DNA from: Calothrix sp. PCC 6303
GTDB taxonomy: Bacteria > Cyanobacteriota > Cyanobacteriia > Cyanobacteriales > Nostocaceae
Direction of reading: 5' to 3'
NCBI RefSeq assembly: GCF_000317435.1
Contig: NC_019751.1
Span: 1,302,001-1,366,000 of the forward strand
Length of the DNA: 64,000 nucleotides
Part shown: piece by piece, positions 44,949-55,433 of the stretch
How positions within the stretch are numbered: the stretch's first letter is position 1
Layout of the letters: every line of letters begins with the position of its first letter
The notes under the pieces: generated by a model
Seen by the model: the letters and a program-made list of their open reading frames with translations, nothing else
Databases searched by the model: none
What the model was told of the DNA's origin: nothing
Made by a program: the position numbers and the translations under genes

Positions 44949-47840
44949 TTACTCCGGACGTAAATCGTTGGATATTTCTACTATTCCCCTAGAAGCATCA
45001 AGTTTGACACGTTGCCCATCCTGAAGTACCCATGTAGCATTACTTACATCTACAATCATGGGAATTTTATATTCACGAGCCAGGATACATGATTGTGAAA
45101 GCCTGCCGCCAGTTTCGGCGATGACTCCTTGAGCGCGAATCAGTAAATCTGTCCAGCCTGAATCGGTATAAGGGATAACTAAAATTGTATCTGGTTCAAT
45201 TTCTGGGAGTTCTTGGAGATTTCGTAGCACCTTAATTCGCCCTTCAGCTTGCCCTGGACTTGCGGTGGTACCCTGCATAACTTGGTCGGGTTCTAGGGCT
45301 GGCATTAAGGCGGGTATGATGGGTGGTGCATCACCATACACCAAAAGTGGGGCTGTATTCAAATTGCGATCGCGTGCTAAAAGCGATCGCCTCTGCCAGA
45401 CAATTACCTGTAAACGGCTAATGGTGATGTTGTCGGGTGTGGTGATGAGTTTTTCAATTTCAGTAAATTCGAGGAAAAATATATCTCCAGCCTGTTGCAA
45501 AATCCCAGAATCTAGCCATTGTTTTTCTAAAGCCAGAAAGCACCAACGTAATTCGGCTTGAAGTTGCAGGTAGGTTTCTGTCACCAGCCCATTTAAATCT
45601 ACCCGATTTTGTACCCAACCTCGGCGTGGACTTCGTTTTGGAGTAGATGGTTCACTTCCCAACATCAACTGCACAAACATTTCTCTAGCTGCTTCGGGTT
45701 TTTCCTGCCATGTGGGGGTAGCAATATCGCTGTTTTCACTTAAATAGCCGTAGCGTCTGGTAATTTGTGTTAGTTCTGAGAGGATTCTTTGCCCTTCTTC
45801 GGAAACATTGAGATCCTCAAATAAATTGTCTGGGTCAAAAACAGGTAGAATTTTCTTGGCTTCTGTCGCTAATTCCTGTAGTGCTGTCATGGCAACAATT
45901 TCCGGTGCCAATCTATTATTAATCTCGGAGTCTTTGACTTTAAATATTTTTTGTCTAAATGCTGCACTTAATGGGGCTAAAACACTGTAATAGGTGGCAC
46001 GACTGAGTAAATCTAGGGTGTATTCTATCCGCACCAATAATCCAGGGGGATCTAAATCTTCAGCACTTTCTTGTGCCAATTGTGACAAACCAATAATAAA
46101 GCGCCGACGACGTTCACGTCGAAAGTCTTGTCTTAAAGATAATTCTCTACCAATTAGGCGAAGGAAACCGGGTAAATTACTAGCTATGGTATCAACTATA
46201 GGTATATTTATCTTACTGTTGGTAGTCAAAAACTCCAAGCTTTCTAATGGTAAACCGATGCGGTGAAAAATTTGCCCCAATAGAGTTGCATTTAAATAAG
46301 TCCGGGAAAAATGTAGGGTGATGGCTTCATTAAAATCCAATCCAATGGAACGTTCCCCCATTGCCACAGCGAATATTCCACCCCAAGCAGCACTGACTAA
46401 TGGACGATTAATTGACCAATTTAAGGGACACAGTATACCAGGAATTGCTTGGGCGGCAATTTTCCTTGTCCAAATTGGCAGTAAAGTGGTGATGGGTCGT
46501 GCTTGAAGTACCCACAATGTTTGACCGTCGTAACTCCATTCAATATCTTGGGGTATGCCGTAGTAATGTTCTTCTAAGTGCCGAGCTAAGTAGGCTACTT
46601 GCTTGATGATTGGGGCGGGGACTTTACCTTTGCCTTCTAGATGCACAAAGGATGTATTATCAGTTTGCACTACAAAGGCGCGATATTGCTCTGGTGTCAC
46701 CCTGCCGGAAACAACTTGTGTGGGGTTGCCAACAACGGCTTCAACAACCACAGCATCAACTTCTTGGGTGATGGGATCACGGCTAAAGGCAACACCCGAA
46801 TAGACGCTATTAACTTGTTGCTGAACTAACACAGCCATACCGCTTGTTTTCAAGTTACGTTGCTTGCGACCATAGGTATCACTTCTATACTGAACGGCTG
46901 ATGGTTTATTATGGGATGCTTGGGTGCGTGCGATCGCGTTTTGCAATCCCTGCTTGGTGGTGACATTCAGGGTACTGTCATATAACCCAGGCGCAGAGGC
47001 AATTTCACTATCTTCTCCAATCGCCGAAGAACGCACCACCAGGGGCGATAATTCTGATGGTTGGAGGAAATCAATTAACTTTTGAGGATCATCATAGGGG
47101 AGAATTAACCAACCTTTGGGAACTGGATAACCCCAACGTTTAATTTCCGAAAGTTTTGCGGCTTTATCACCGACAAATACTGCTTCCAAATCATCATCTA
47201 AGCTTAAAAGATCCTGGTACCCACGGAAAAAGGTTGCGGGTACTGGAGAATCTTCTGGTGTTTCCAGACTAAATACTTCCCCACCATCTGGATGTTGTTG
47301 ATCGATCCAAGCTAGGATGACAGCGAGTGCGATCGCTGCAAAAATCCTCAACCCATCATCGATATGCAAAATCGCCACAATTACCGGGAAAACCACCAGA
47401 ATCCCAATCTTGGCAAATTGCCTAGAGCGGATAATTGTAAAGCTAACAGTCGCCATTAACAACAGAAATGCTGTTGCTAAAGGATCATGAACTGCAAATC
47501 CCCAAATGACGTTAATTGTAGCGGTACTTTTGGCAAACCAATATCTACCAACAGTTAAGGTAATTAGGGCGATTATTTCCCAAGCAGAGGCATCAGGAAA
47601 ACAAGCCCGTGCCAGTAGAACTGCAACAATACCCTTAAATGCTTCCGAGAGCAAGGCTAGCATTCCCACAGGAGTTCCCCCATGGTAAAAAGCTCCAGCA
47701 ATGCTCATATTCACAATTCCGAACCGTGCTAACTGCTTTTTCGCCAGCGCGAAAGTAATCCAAGCAATTAGCGGTAATCCTCCCAAAATTGGACAGATTA
47801 CGAATATAACTAAGAAACCCCAGAGTTCAAGCATCCTCAA
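44949..47840 (-). CDS. PlsY-like membrane domain fused to PEP-synthase-like protein
   Basis: A 963-residue fusion. Residues 1-190 contain several spans and the sequence GIVNMSIAGAFYHGGTPVGML, which resembles glycerol-3-phosphate acyltransferase PlsY. Residues about 205-470 form an ATP-grasp domain of the PEP synthase/PPDK type (VGDKAAKLSEI, VVRSSAIGEDS). The last 100 residues form a swivelling PEP-utiliser domain. Its normal GGxxSHxAI motif here reads GGRLSQSCILARE, with Gln916 in place of the phospho-His. The protein may therefore not transfer phosphate through His. Role unknown; catalysis as PEP synthase is unlikely. Confidence 0.85.
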   Translation of the reverse strand: MRMLELWGFLVIFVICPILGGLPLIAWITFALAKKQLARFGIVNMSIAGAFYHGGTPVGMLALLSEAFKGIVAVLLARACFPDASAWEIIALITLTVGRYWFAKSTATINVIWGFAVHDPLATAFLLLMATVSFTIIRSRQFAKIGILVVFPVIVAILHIDDGLRIFAAIALAVILAWIDQQHPDGGEVFSLETPEDSPVPATFFRGYQDLLSLDDDLEAVFVGDKAAKLSEIKRWGYPVPKGWLILPYDDPQKLIDFLQPSELSPLVVRSSAIGEDSEIASAPGLYDSTLNVTTKQGLQNAIARTQASHNKPSAVQYRSDTYGRKQRNLKTSGMAVLVQQQVNSVYSGVAFSRDPITQEVDAVVVEAVVGNPTQVVSGRVTPEQYRAFVVQTDNTSFVHLEGKGKVPAPIIKQVAYLARHLEEHYYGIPQDIEWSYDGQTLWVLQARPITTLLPIWTRKIAAQAIPGILCPLNWSINRPLVSAAWGGIFAVAMGERSIGLDFNEAITLHFSRTYLNATLLGQIFHRIGLPLESLEFLTTNSKINIPIVDTIASNLPGFLRLIGRELSLRQDFRRERRRRFIIGLSQLAQESAEDLDPPGLLVRIEYTLDLLSRATYYSVLAPLSAAFRQKIFKVKDSEINNRLAPEIVAMTALQELATEAKKILPVFDPDNLFEDLNVSEEGQRILSELTQITRRYGYLSENSDIATPTWQEKPEAAREMFVQLMLGSEPSTPKRSPRRGWVQNRVDLNGLVTETYLQLQAELRWCFLALEKQWLDSGILQQAGDIFFLEFTEIEKLITTPDNITISRLQVIVWQRRSLLARDRNLNTAPLLVYGDAPPIIPALMPALEPDQVMQGTTASPGQAEGRIKVLRNLQELPEIEPDTILVIPYTDSGWTDLLIRAQGVIAETGGRLSQSCILAREYKIPMIVDVSNATWVLQDGQRVKLDASRGIVEISNDLRPE

Positions 47841-48106
47841 ATTTGGATTTTAGTTTACATTTAACTCTAAAATCTAAAACCCAAAAACTAACAACAATTT
47901 TTTCAATTCTTGGGGAACTTTACCACAAAAACATCAAAGTGCAGCAATATTTTTATAAAAGCAATTAATTGCAGGAGATAATTTTTTGATTCTGTAAACC
48001 TTGTCAAGCTTCAATTTATACAAGGTGCTACGGCGAAGAAGAGTGAATCTTTCTCCTTGCAAGAACAGTTTCCCGCTCCCCTGCCTCTTCGGCTATACAG
48101 GCATTA

Positions 48107-48138
48107 AAAAACAAGTAATGTGTCTGTTTTGTAACGCA
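48107..48138. repeat. spacer repeat, AAGTAATGTGTCTGTTTTGT
   Basis: A short copy of the heptad-plus-TCTGTTTTGTAACG repeat, as at 3039-3090 and 36985-37035. Confidence 0.55.
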
Positions 48139-48195
48139 GAGCAGTTGACACTAAGAGCTAAGAGGGGAGGTTATGAATTCACAGAAAATATTCGG

Positions 48196-48221
48196 TAGGG
48201 GCAAACAGCTGTTTGCCCCTA
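48196..48221. repeat. 26-bp perfect palindrome in spacer
   Basis: TAGGGGCAAACAG is followed by its exact complement, then AATTTTATGG. It may terminate transcription. The 47841-48321 spacer holds otherwise only repeats; a 65-codon frame at 48001 is not accepted. Confidence 0.7.
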
Positions 48222-48321
48222 ATTTTATGGGGACATAAAAGTTGCATTAACCAAAAACACGAAGTTTTCGTAACTTCTAAAATCTTATTACTTTAAATTC
48301 CGTATTCTTCCACTATAAGCT

Positions 48322-48462
48322 CTAGCTGACTGCATAGGCAGATTGAAGTGCCCAAATAATCAGTACGGCAATTGAGCCTAATAACAGTACGGTGGAAACT
48401 GTAACTAGTTTGGGAGAATCGGCACCCTCAAACTTCATAATGCCTCGATTTAAATCAGACAT
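48322..48462 (-). CDS. 46-residue single-span membrane protein
   Basis: Found by eye on the minus strand. It begins MSDLNRGIMKFEGADSPKLV, has one strong span (TVLLLGSIAVLIIWALQSAY) and ends AVS. GAGAGG lies about 12 bases before ATG 48462. The size and layout are those of small photosystem, b6f or NDH subunits, but it matches none of the ones I can recall (PsbX, PsbJ, PsbM, PetN and others). I therefore leave it unnamed. The sequence looks real because of the ribosome site and clean span. Confidence 0.65.
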   Translation of the reverse strand: MSDLNRGIMKFEGADSPKLVTVSTVLLLGSIAVLIIWALQSAYAVS

Positions 48463-48766
48463 AGCTTCGTAAACCTCTCTTTCTCACAGTATGAGATTGT
48501 TCGTTTCGATTGTAGTCCCTGAACTCGCAAAATACACACTGTGTTTGTTACGATTTTGTCTCATTTTTGCAACATTCACTAATTGATAACCACAGGAATA
48601 TTCTGTGAATATCTACAGGAAGTTAAGCACACCCTCTTAGACAACAAGATGGATAATCTCATCCACTTCAGTTAATTTAGCAGCGGTCATTTCTAAATAA
48701 TTGGTATAAGATATGACTTTTGACTCAGATTATTTTTAACGTTTAGTTAATCATTTGTACTAAGTA
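48463..48766. other. spacer between divergent genes
   Basis: 304 bases that should hold promoters for both genes. No recognisable element is seen. Confidence 0.5.
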
Positions 48767-49741
48767 ATGAAAGTGATATTGTTAACGATTTTGGGAATTG
48801 CCTTTGGCTTGTTTGTGTTGGTGGAAGCTGGATTAAAGTGGCGTTTTGGGTTTGGCAACCCCTTACTTTACCTTGCTGATGAGGAAATCGGGTATTTAAT
48901 TGCGCCGAATCAGCGGACTCGTCGTAATGGTAAGCTAATTGAGATTAACCAGTATTCTATGCGTAGTGCTGCCACCCAGAAAGTTCCTGCGGCTGAGACT
49001 TTGCGGATTTTGGTAATTGGAGACTCCATTGCCAATGGAGGTTGGTGGACGGATCAGGAAAATACTGTTTCTAGCTTGATGATGAAATCTCTGGCTTCAG
49101 TAAATACTATTAATAAACAACATGTAGAGGTATTAAATGCCTCGGCTAATTCCTGGGGACCAATGAACGAATTAGCTTATCTCCAAAGATTTGGTAGCTT
49201 CAGTTCGCAAGTTATTGTGCAGATGATTAATACTGATGATTTGTTTGCGACGAAACCAACATCATTGCCAGTGGGACGCGATCGCAATTATCCCCAAACT
49301 AAGCCCCCGTTAGCAATAGTGGAAGTATTTCAACGCTATATCCAGAAACCTCAACCAATTCCCGAACTAATTGCACTTCAACAACAAGGTGGTGACAGAA
49401 TTGAGGCAAATTTGACGGCTATTGCCAAAATTAAAGCTTTGGCAACAGAAAATAATTGTCTTTATTTGCTAGTTATGACACCTTTAAAGCGGGAACTTGG
49501 TAAACCTGGTTCCCACGACTACGAAGTAAAAGCCAGACAACGTTTAGTTGATTTTACTCAAGCTCAAGGTATTAATTATATTGATTTTCTCCCCTTCTTT
49601 AACTCCTATTCAGAGCCGAAATCTTTGTATCATGACCATATTCATCTCAATTTACAGGGAAACCAGTTTGTTAATAAAGTGATTGAAAAGGAATTATTAG
49701 AATTGCTGCAACAAAAGTCATCAGAACTTTTGAAAAGTTAA
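48767..49741 (+). CDS. SGNH/GDSL-type hydrolase, membrane-anchored or exported
   Basis: A 324-residue esterase-like protein. It has an N-terminal hydrophobic segment (VILLTILGIAFGLFVLVEAG), then block I with ILVIGDSIANGG (Ser87) and a late DHIHLNLQGN with the Asp and His of the triad. This layout is common to SGNH hydrolases that deacylate polysaccharides or lipids at the cell envelope. Substrate is unknown. Neighbour anmK, 170 bp downstream, is a cell-wall recycling gene, which might hint at an envelope role, but this is weak evidence. Confidence 0.85.
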   Translation: MKVILLTILGIAFGLFVLVEAGLKWRFGFGNPLLYLADEEIGYLIAPNQRTRRNGKLIEINQYSMRSAATQKVPAAETLRILVIGDSIANGGWWTDQENTVSSLMMKSLASVNTINKQHVEVLNASANSWGPMNELAYLQRFGSFSSQVIVQMINTDDLFATKPTSLPVGRDRNYPQTKPPLAIVEVFQRYIQKPQPIPELIALQQQGGDRIEANLTAIAKIKALATENNCLYLLVMTPLKRELGKPGSHDYEVKARQRLVDFTQAQGINYIDFLPFFNSYSEPKSLYHDHIHLNLQGNQFVNKVIEKELLELLQQKSSELLKS

Positions 49742-49910
49742 TAGATTAATGCCCTCAAGCTAGAAGTCTGGGGCTATAAGAACAAAGCCTGCCTACGCAG
49801 GCTAGTTATGTTTGGTATAGCTGTAGCCACTTTGATTAGGACATTTATATTTTCCCTGTTCCCCTGTTCCCCTGTATAATTTTGAAAATTACCTCAAAAC
49901 CAAAAACTTC

Positions 49911-51071
49911 ATGGTTCGTATAGTTGGTTTAATTAGTGGTACATCGGTTGATGGTATTGATGCTGCAATAGTAGATATTTCTGGTAAAGATTTAGATATC
50001 GAAGTTAAATTAATTGCAGGTCAAACCTATCCTTACCCAGCCAAACTTAGAGAAAGGATTTTAGAAGTTTGTGCTGGTGCGACTATTTCCATGGTAGAAC
50101 TAGCTGAATTGGATGATGCGATCGCGCAATCATTCGCAGAGGCTGCAATGGATATCCAAAAAGGTCATGAACCCGCGACATTAATTGGTTCCCATGGTCA
50201 AACTGTATACCACAGAGCGCCAGTAATTCAAGGCATCCCAAACCCGACAAAAACCCTTGGTTACAGCTTACAGTTAGGACGTGGTGCAGTCATCGCCAAC
50301 CTTACAGGTATTACCACCGTTAACAATTTTCGAGCCGCAGACATTGCCCTTGGTGGTCAAGGTGCCCCCCTGGTACCCCGAATCGATGCGGCGTTATTGA
50401 GCCATCCTCAAGAATCTAGATGTATCCAAAACATTGGTGGCATTGGTAATGTTACTTATATACCCACCAAAACTGGTGATTGGTTAGAAAAAATTCGCGC
50501 TTGGGATACAGGTCCAGGAAATAGTATCCTGGATTTAGCAGTGACACAATTGAGTCAGGGTATCAAAACCTACGATGAGAATGGGGAGTGGGCAGCCACT
50601 GGTACACCCTGCCAAGCTTTAGTGGAGCAATGGTTAACTCAAGAATACTTTCATTTACCCCCACCAAAATCAACAGGCAGAGAATTATTTGGGGTGGAAT
50701 ATTTAGAACAATGTATCCGTGATGCCCAACCATATCAACTTAGTTCGGCTGACTTTTTAGCCACTTTAACCGAACTAACTGCGGCATCAATTGTCAGTAA
50801 TTACCGAAGCTTTTTACCACAGATGCCCCAAAGAGTTTTAATTGGTGGTGGAGGTGGTCGTAATTTGTACTTAAAGAAAAGATTACAAATTCTGTTAGAA
50901 CCAATACCCGTGATGACAACCGATGAAATGGGATTAAACAGCGATTTGAAAGAAGCGATCGCATTTGCAGTTTTAGCCTATTGGCGACAGCATAACACCC
51001 CTGGTAATCTCCCATCTGCCACAGGTGCCACAGATGAAATTCCTTTAGGTGAAGTACATGTAGCAAATTAG
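49911..51071 (+). CDS. anmK: anhydro-N-acetylmuramic acid kinase
   Basis: AnmK phosphorylates and opens 1,6-anhydroMurNAc released from peptidoglycan, giving MurNAc-6-phosphate. The 386-residue protein begins with the family signature [19 protein letters not shown] and has [26 protein letters not shown] and [10 protein letters not shown]. Length is normal. It indicates active wall recycling. It follows the SGNH hydrolase by 170 bp. No regulatory motif is seen. Confidence 0.96.
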   Translation: MVRIVGLISGTSVDGIDAAIVDISGKDLDIEVKLIAGQTYPYPAKLRERILEVCAGATISMVELAELDDAIAQSFAEAAMDIQKGHEPATLIGSHGQTVYHRAPVIQGIPNPTKTLGYSLQLGRGAVIANLTGITTVNNFRAADIALGGQGAPLVPRIDAALLSHPQESRCIQNIGGIGNVTYIPTKTGDWLEKIRAWDTGPGNSILDLAVTQLSQGIKTYDENGEWAATGTPCQALVEQWLTQEYFHLPPPKSTGRELFGVEYLEQCIRDAQPYQLSSADFLATLTELTAASIVSNYRSFLPQMPQRVLIGGGGGRNLYLKKRLQILLEPIPVMTTDEMGLNSDLKEAIAFAVLAYWRQHNTPGNLPSATGATDEIPLGEVHVAN

Positions 51072-51269
51072 ATGGATTGGAGTTCAGTATCCCAAAAAAA
51101 AAGATCTGATTTGGAATCAACCTTGTTTCCAGTAAGTAAATTTATATATTCCCCCTCCTCCCTGCTCCCTGCTCCTTTTCTTCCGGTTATACTGGACATA
51201 TTCGCCCCCTGTGTCCAATTTATCAGCGGTGTTGGCGGTACTGGTTGAGCAAAACAAGGAATGTAAAAG

Positions 51270-51719
51270 GTGGCACATGCTTTTCTCTTAGAACCTGGAC
51301 GCTGGACTCTGCAAGGTAGTTGGCTAGAACGTGATGGAATGCCAATTAATGTCAAGGGTATGACTTTGGTTGCTTGGAGCCGGGACAATTGGTTTACAAT
51401 GGCAACAAAGCTAATTTTCCCAGGAAGCGATCGCGCTGAGATTGCATTGCAATATAAAGGTAGGATGGATGATGGGGAACGCAACTATTCATTTTTGCTG
51501 CAACACAATCAACTTGGGCAAATTGAAGGTGAAGGTTGGATTGGTCCTGATACTATTGTGCAGCATTACCGGGTCTTAAACGATCGTCAACGTCGCAGTG
51601 GTTTTGAAACTCTCCACCGTCTCAATAAAAATTCTTATCACCTGACTACGGGAATTCTTGTAGGGCATTTCCTTTCTAGCAGTATGGAAGCTAGTTTGGA
51701 ACGTCAGCTAACAACCTAA
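51270..51719 (+). CDS. conserved cyanobacterial protein of unknown function
   Basis: A 149-residue protein with a beta-rich pattern (RWTLQGSWLERDGMPINVKG, then FLLQHNQLGQIEGEGWIG). It resembles proteins seen in other cyanobacteria but has no name that I can give. GTG 51270 is the start; AAGGA lies about 10 bp before it. No signal or membrane span. A 138-codon frame on the other strand overlaps it but has no such pattern. The gene lies 198 bp after anmK. Confidence 0.72.
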   Translation: MAHAFLLEPGRWTLQGSWLERDGMPINVKGMTLVAWSRDNWFTMATKLIFPGSDRAEIALQYKGRMDDGERNYSFLLQHNQLGQIEGEGWIGPDTIVQHYRVLNDRQRRSGFETLHRLNKNSYHLTTGILVGHFLSSSMEASLERQLTT

Positions 51720-51726
51720 CATTAAA

Positions 51727-51760
51727 AAATAAGTAATGAGTGATGAGTAACAAGGCAGCT
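51727..51760. repeat. AGTAATG heptad repeat
   Basis: AATAAGTAATGAGTGATGAG and a following tail are a diverged copy of the spacer repeat. Confidence 0.5.
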
Positions 51761-51883
51761 TTGCGGGTTCATCAGGCGGAAGAAAGTTGCTGTTATTGAT
51801 TGCTGGGAAATTAAACATTAATTGCCTGAGAAGCCTACACCAACAAGCGCGGTATGGTGTAGGAGCATCACTAGTATTTGTTG

Positions 51884-52900
51884 TTAACGGAACATGCTAC
51901 TTACAGAACTATCATCATGAATCCTCCAAATAGTTTCTCCTAGGAGATTAGCCACCGACAACACCACAAGTTGGGGGAAGCGATCGCGTTCGGGAATGGG
52001 GATAGTATTAGTTACAATCACTTCCTCAAACACTCCACTGGAAAGTCGCTCAACAGCTGGTGGGGAAAACACGGCATGTGTTGCACAAGCATAAACCTGG
52101 CTTGCACCTTCTTCACGCAGCAGTTTAGCCCCTGCCGCGATGGTGCCACCAGTGTCAATCATGTCATCCACCAACACCGCTGTTTTTCCCCTGACATCAC
52201 CAATCACATTCATCACCTCAGCCACATTATGGGCTTGGCGACGTTTATCGATAATTGCCAAGGGAGCATCATTTAGTTTTTTAGCGAAAGCCCTAGCCCG
52301 CGCTACACCACCGACATCTGGAGAAACAACAACAATATCTTCCAAATTCTTGCTCTTTAAATAATCTAAAATTACAGGCGAGCCGTACACATGATCTAGA
52401 GGGATATCAAAATAACCCTGAATTTGGGCTGAGTGTAAATCCATCGCCAAAACCCGATTTGCCCCGGATTGGGTAATCAGATTCGCCACCAACTTCGCGG
52501 TAATTGACTCACGACCAGCCGTTTTTCGATCGGCGCGAGCATATCCATAATAAGGAATTACCGCAGTTACCTGTCGTGCTGAAGCCCGACGGCAGGCATC
52601 AACCATGATCAGCAACTCCATCAAATTATCGTTCACAGGATGACAACAGGGTTGGATTAAATAAACATCACAACCCCGAATTGACTCCTGGATTTGGATA
52701 TACAACTCGCCATCCGCAAATCCTTTGCGAATCATTGGTCCGAGATCCATTCCCAAATAGCGAGCGACTTCCTGGGATAATACTGTATTAGCAGAACCAG
52801 AGAATAGTCGCAGGCGATTATTTTCATTCAGCGCTGTTGGCAGTGGTTGTACTTTTAAAGTAGTAGAACTGAGTACAGCAGACCCTCGATGTGCATTCAT
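51884..52900 (-). CDS. prs: ribose-phosphate pyrophosphokinase
   Basis: PRPP synthase makes phosphoribosyl pyrophosphate from ribose 5-phosphate and ATP, for nucleotides, His and Trp. The 338-residue protein has the family blocks GCDVYLIQPCCHPVNDNLMELL, DLHSAQIQGYFDIPLDHV and the PRPP-binding loop VLVDDMIDTGGTI. An N-terminal extension of about 25 residues (MNAHRGSAVLSSTTLKVQ) precedes the conserved start. Length is slightly above the usual 315. No operon partner. Confidence 0.95.
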   Translation of the reverse strand: MNAHRGSAVLSSTTLKVQPLPTALNENNRLRLFSGSANTVLSQEVARYLGMDLGPMIRKGFADGELYIQIQESIRGCDVYLIQPCCHPVNDNLMELLIMVDACRRASARQVTAVIPYYGYARADRKTAGRESITAKLVANLITQSGANRVLAMDLHSAQIQGYFDIPLDHVYGSPVILDYLKSKNLEDIVVVSPDVGGVARARAFAKKLNDAPLAIIDKRRQAHNVAEVMNVIGDVRGKTAVLVDDMIDTGGTIAAGAKLLREEGASQVYACATHAVFSPPAVERLSSGVFEEVIVTNTIPIPERDRFPQLVVLSVANLLGETIWRIHDDSSVSSMFR

Positions 52901-53756
52901 GGCAATCTTATCATCCGAGATTTGGCTTCTTTATGCGAAATAGTCCGAAATATTCAGCGAGATCATTTCAATAGTTACCAGTTACTAGTTATCAGTGATG
53001 TGTTGTCTACCCCTTCGCAAACCAGCTTTCTGTGAAGACTCTTTGAAGACAGCCTCCGAAAACGTGGCACTCCAAGCGGTAGGTTTCAGTAAGGATCATC
53101 TGATAACTGTTCACTGTTTACTATTCACTGATTTAATATTCCTCCGTAAGATGATGATTCACGAATTTCCCAACTATTTTGTTGACAAAGCCCTGATGGC
53201 TTAAAAGACATAAAGTCCTTGGAAGTGACTGATTTTGATTGGTTGAGGTGCGAACACCCAACATTTTGGTGAAATATCCAACGCTAGGGCAGTCAGAATG
53301 GAAGTCAAGCTGCTCAAAAGAGCTTTCCCCAGGGAAGGCTAGATTCAACCAGAAATTTAATGACTTTACTTTTTGCACTAGCAGTAATAATTATAGCTGT
53401 TTGCCAATTTTCCACTCCACGGCTGTGATTTACACCTTTTAAATAAATAAAAGGAGAATCTCAGAACTCGAACACCCATCATGTCCTAATTCGGGAACAA
53501 TTCAATATTTTATGATACTAACTGTAAATTAATAAACTAGCAGACTTGATATTGAAATTAAATAATATATCCAAAGAATGTAAAGACAAGGTGTAAAATA
53601 TGCGAGGCATCATCATTCCTATTGACGATTTATCCATGTAAATACTGGTATTTCTCATTTTAGTGTACTGAGAAATAATGTGAAAATGAAGTAAAACTAC
53701 AACAATGACTTACTGAAAACTATCCCTCTGTAATTTAATTTAATTAATATAAAATT
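52901..53756. other. long spacer upstream of the kinase gene
   Basis: 856 bases. It has imperfect inverted sequences near 52980 and 53100 (GTTACTAGTTATCAGTG against CTGATAACTG). Open frames of 67-81 codons on both strands show no family pattern or ribosome site. I see no confident gene. Confidence 0.5.
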
Positions 53757-55412
53757 ATGCAGCCACCTATTTTTGTTGGGACTATTCTCCAAAATCGTTA
53801 TCAAATTATCAAGATTCTCGGTCAAGGAGGGTTTGCCAGAACCTATCTGGCTGAAGATCAAAGGCGTTTTAACGAGCCTTGTGCCATTAAAGAACTGATT
53901 CCCAATGCTACGGGGGCTTTTTCTTGGGAAAAAGCACAGGAATTATTCCAACAGGAAGCAGAAATTTTGTACCAGATGCAGCATCGTCAAATCCCTCAAT
54001 TTCGAGAGCGCTTTCAAGAAGATCAAAGATTGTTCCTGGTACAAGAATATATTGGGGGGAAAACATACCGAGAATTGCTTGATCAAGGAAGTAGCTTCAC
54101 TGAAAAAGAAGTGGTGAGTTTGCTGAAAAATTTATTACCTGTATTAGAGCATATCCACAGTCGGGGGATAATCCATCGAGATATTTCCCCAGAAAACCTG
54201 ATTCAGCGAGAAAGCGATCGCTTACCGGTATTAATCGACTTTGGTGTAGTTAAGGAATTAGCCACGAAACTGCAACTAGGTAGCGAAATTATCCCCACAC
54301 CCGTAGGAAAACTGGGCTACTCCCCAGCAGAACAGATGCAAACAGGTAGGGCATATCCCAGCAGCGATTTGTATGCGTTGGCAGTTACGGCAATAGTTCT
54401 CCTCACCAAGAAACAACCACAGGAAATGTATGACGAAACCAGGGCAACTTGGAAATGGGAGCAATTTATCCAGGTTGATCCCCAATTCGCCCGCATCCTC
54501 AACAAAATGTTAAACTCGGTGCCAAGCGATCGCTATCAAAGTGCAAATGAAGTAAATCAAGCATTACTATCTCTGACACCAGTAAATTCTCCAGAAGTTT
54601 CCAACTTGCAAACATTAGCCGTTGCACCCGCAGCAGTTGCCCCAACTCCACCTACTCCCAAAAAATCCCCAGTAGCCATACCCGAACCAAATACCCGTTC
54701 TATTCTCGATAGTCCCATAGCAGTTGCGGCAATTAGTACGGCTGTTGTGGTTTTAGCAGGGGTAGGTTCTTGGGCATTAGTTAGTTCTATTCGCAACCAA
54801 AGCAGAGAACGGGAAACAGTCTTACCACCCCAAACCTTCCCTTCACCTGTAATTAGTCAAACTGCTACCCCAACTTTAGAAGTTTCCCCATCACCCACTG
54901 TCAGCGAACCCATAATTTATAGTAAAAAGCTCGCCTTTAATAGTTCCAATATAGCCACCGTTGATAGCAAAATTAAAACCAATGAAACTGTTCAATATAC
55001 CTTTTTTGGACAGGAAGGACAGCAAATAAGCGCATCTTTTATTCAAGCAGGGGAAGTGGTATTAACAATTTTGGCACCCAACCGCGAGCCAATTGATATT
55101 ACTGCTAGGGAAATACCTGCTTACCAAGGAATATTACCCGTCACAGGTAAATATATTATTCAAGTGACTCCAGTAGCGGGAATATTAGAAAGTCAATATA
55201 ATCTCACAGTTAAATTGCAAAGTCTTCCCGTCATTACACCCACATCCACACCCACTCAAACACCAAAAGAAGGGAAAACACCCAACCCAATCCCGACTCA
55301 AATCCCCCTCCCACCTTTAAATGAGCCAACAGTTATTCCCACACCAGGGGATTCCAAAACTCCTTTTATTGAATTAACCCCAACTCCTACCCCAGATGCA
55401 ACTAAATTATAA
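53757..55412 (+). CDS. membrane Ser/Thr protein kinase with PPC-like extracellular domain
   Basis: A 551-residue Hanks-type kinase. The kinase has the Gly loop LGQGGFARTYLA, Lys45 in CAIKELIPN, HRD (139-141) and DFG (160-162). A single membrane span (IAVAAISTAVVVLAGVGSWALV) near residue 325 is followed by a pre-peptidase C-terminal-like beta domain and a Pro/Thr-rich tail. The domain outside the membrane may sense a ligand. Start ATG 53757. bioD follows after 21 bp, perhaps in the same transcript. Confidence 0.9.
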   Translation: MQPPIFVGTILQNRYQIIKILGQGGFARTYLAEDQRRFNEPCAIKELIPNATGAFSWEKAQELFQQEAEILYQMQHRQIPQFRERFQEDQRLFLVQEYIGGKTYRELLDQGSSFTEKEVVSLLKNLLPVLEHIHSRGIIHRDISPENLIQRESDRLPVLIDFGVVKELATKLQLGSEIIPTPVGKLGYSPAEQMQTGRAYPSSDLYALAVTAIVLLTKKQPQEMYDETRATWKWEQFIQVDPQFARILNKMLNSVPSDRYQSANEVNQALLSLTPVNSPEVSNLQTLAVAPAAVAPTPPTPKKSPVAIPEPNTRSILDSPIAVAAISTAVVVLAGVGSWALVSSIRNQSRERETVLPPQTFPSPVISQTATPTLEVSPSPTVSEPIIYSKKLAFNSSNIATVDSKIKTNETVQYTFFGQEGQQISASFIQAGEVVLTILAPNREPIDITAREIPAYQGILPVTGKYIIQVTPVAGILESQYNLTVKLQSLPVITPTSTPTQTPKEGKTPNPIPTQIPLPPLNEPTVIPTPGDSKTPFIELTPTPTPDATKL

Positions 55413-55433
55413 TAAATAGTAAAAATTAACAAA

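Noticed and set aside
48001-48198. 65-codon frame between the fusion gene and the small membrane protein
   Set aside because: It covers repeat sequence (TCTGTTTTGTAACG block) and shows no protein pattern.
51068-51484. 138-codon minus-strand frame over the 149-residue gene
   Set aside because: The plus-strand protein has a regular beta pattern and a ribosome site; the minus frame is its shadow.
53133-53442. frames of 67-81 codons on both strands upstream of the kinase gene
   Set aside because: No ribosome site and no recognisable pattern on either strand.
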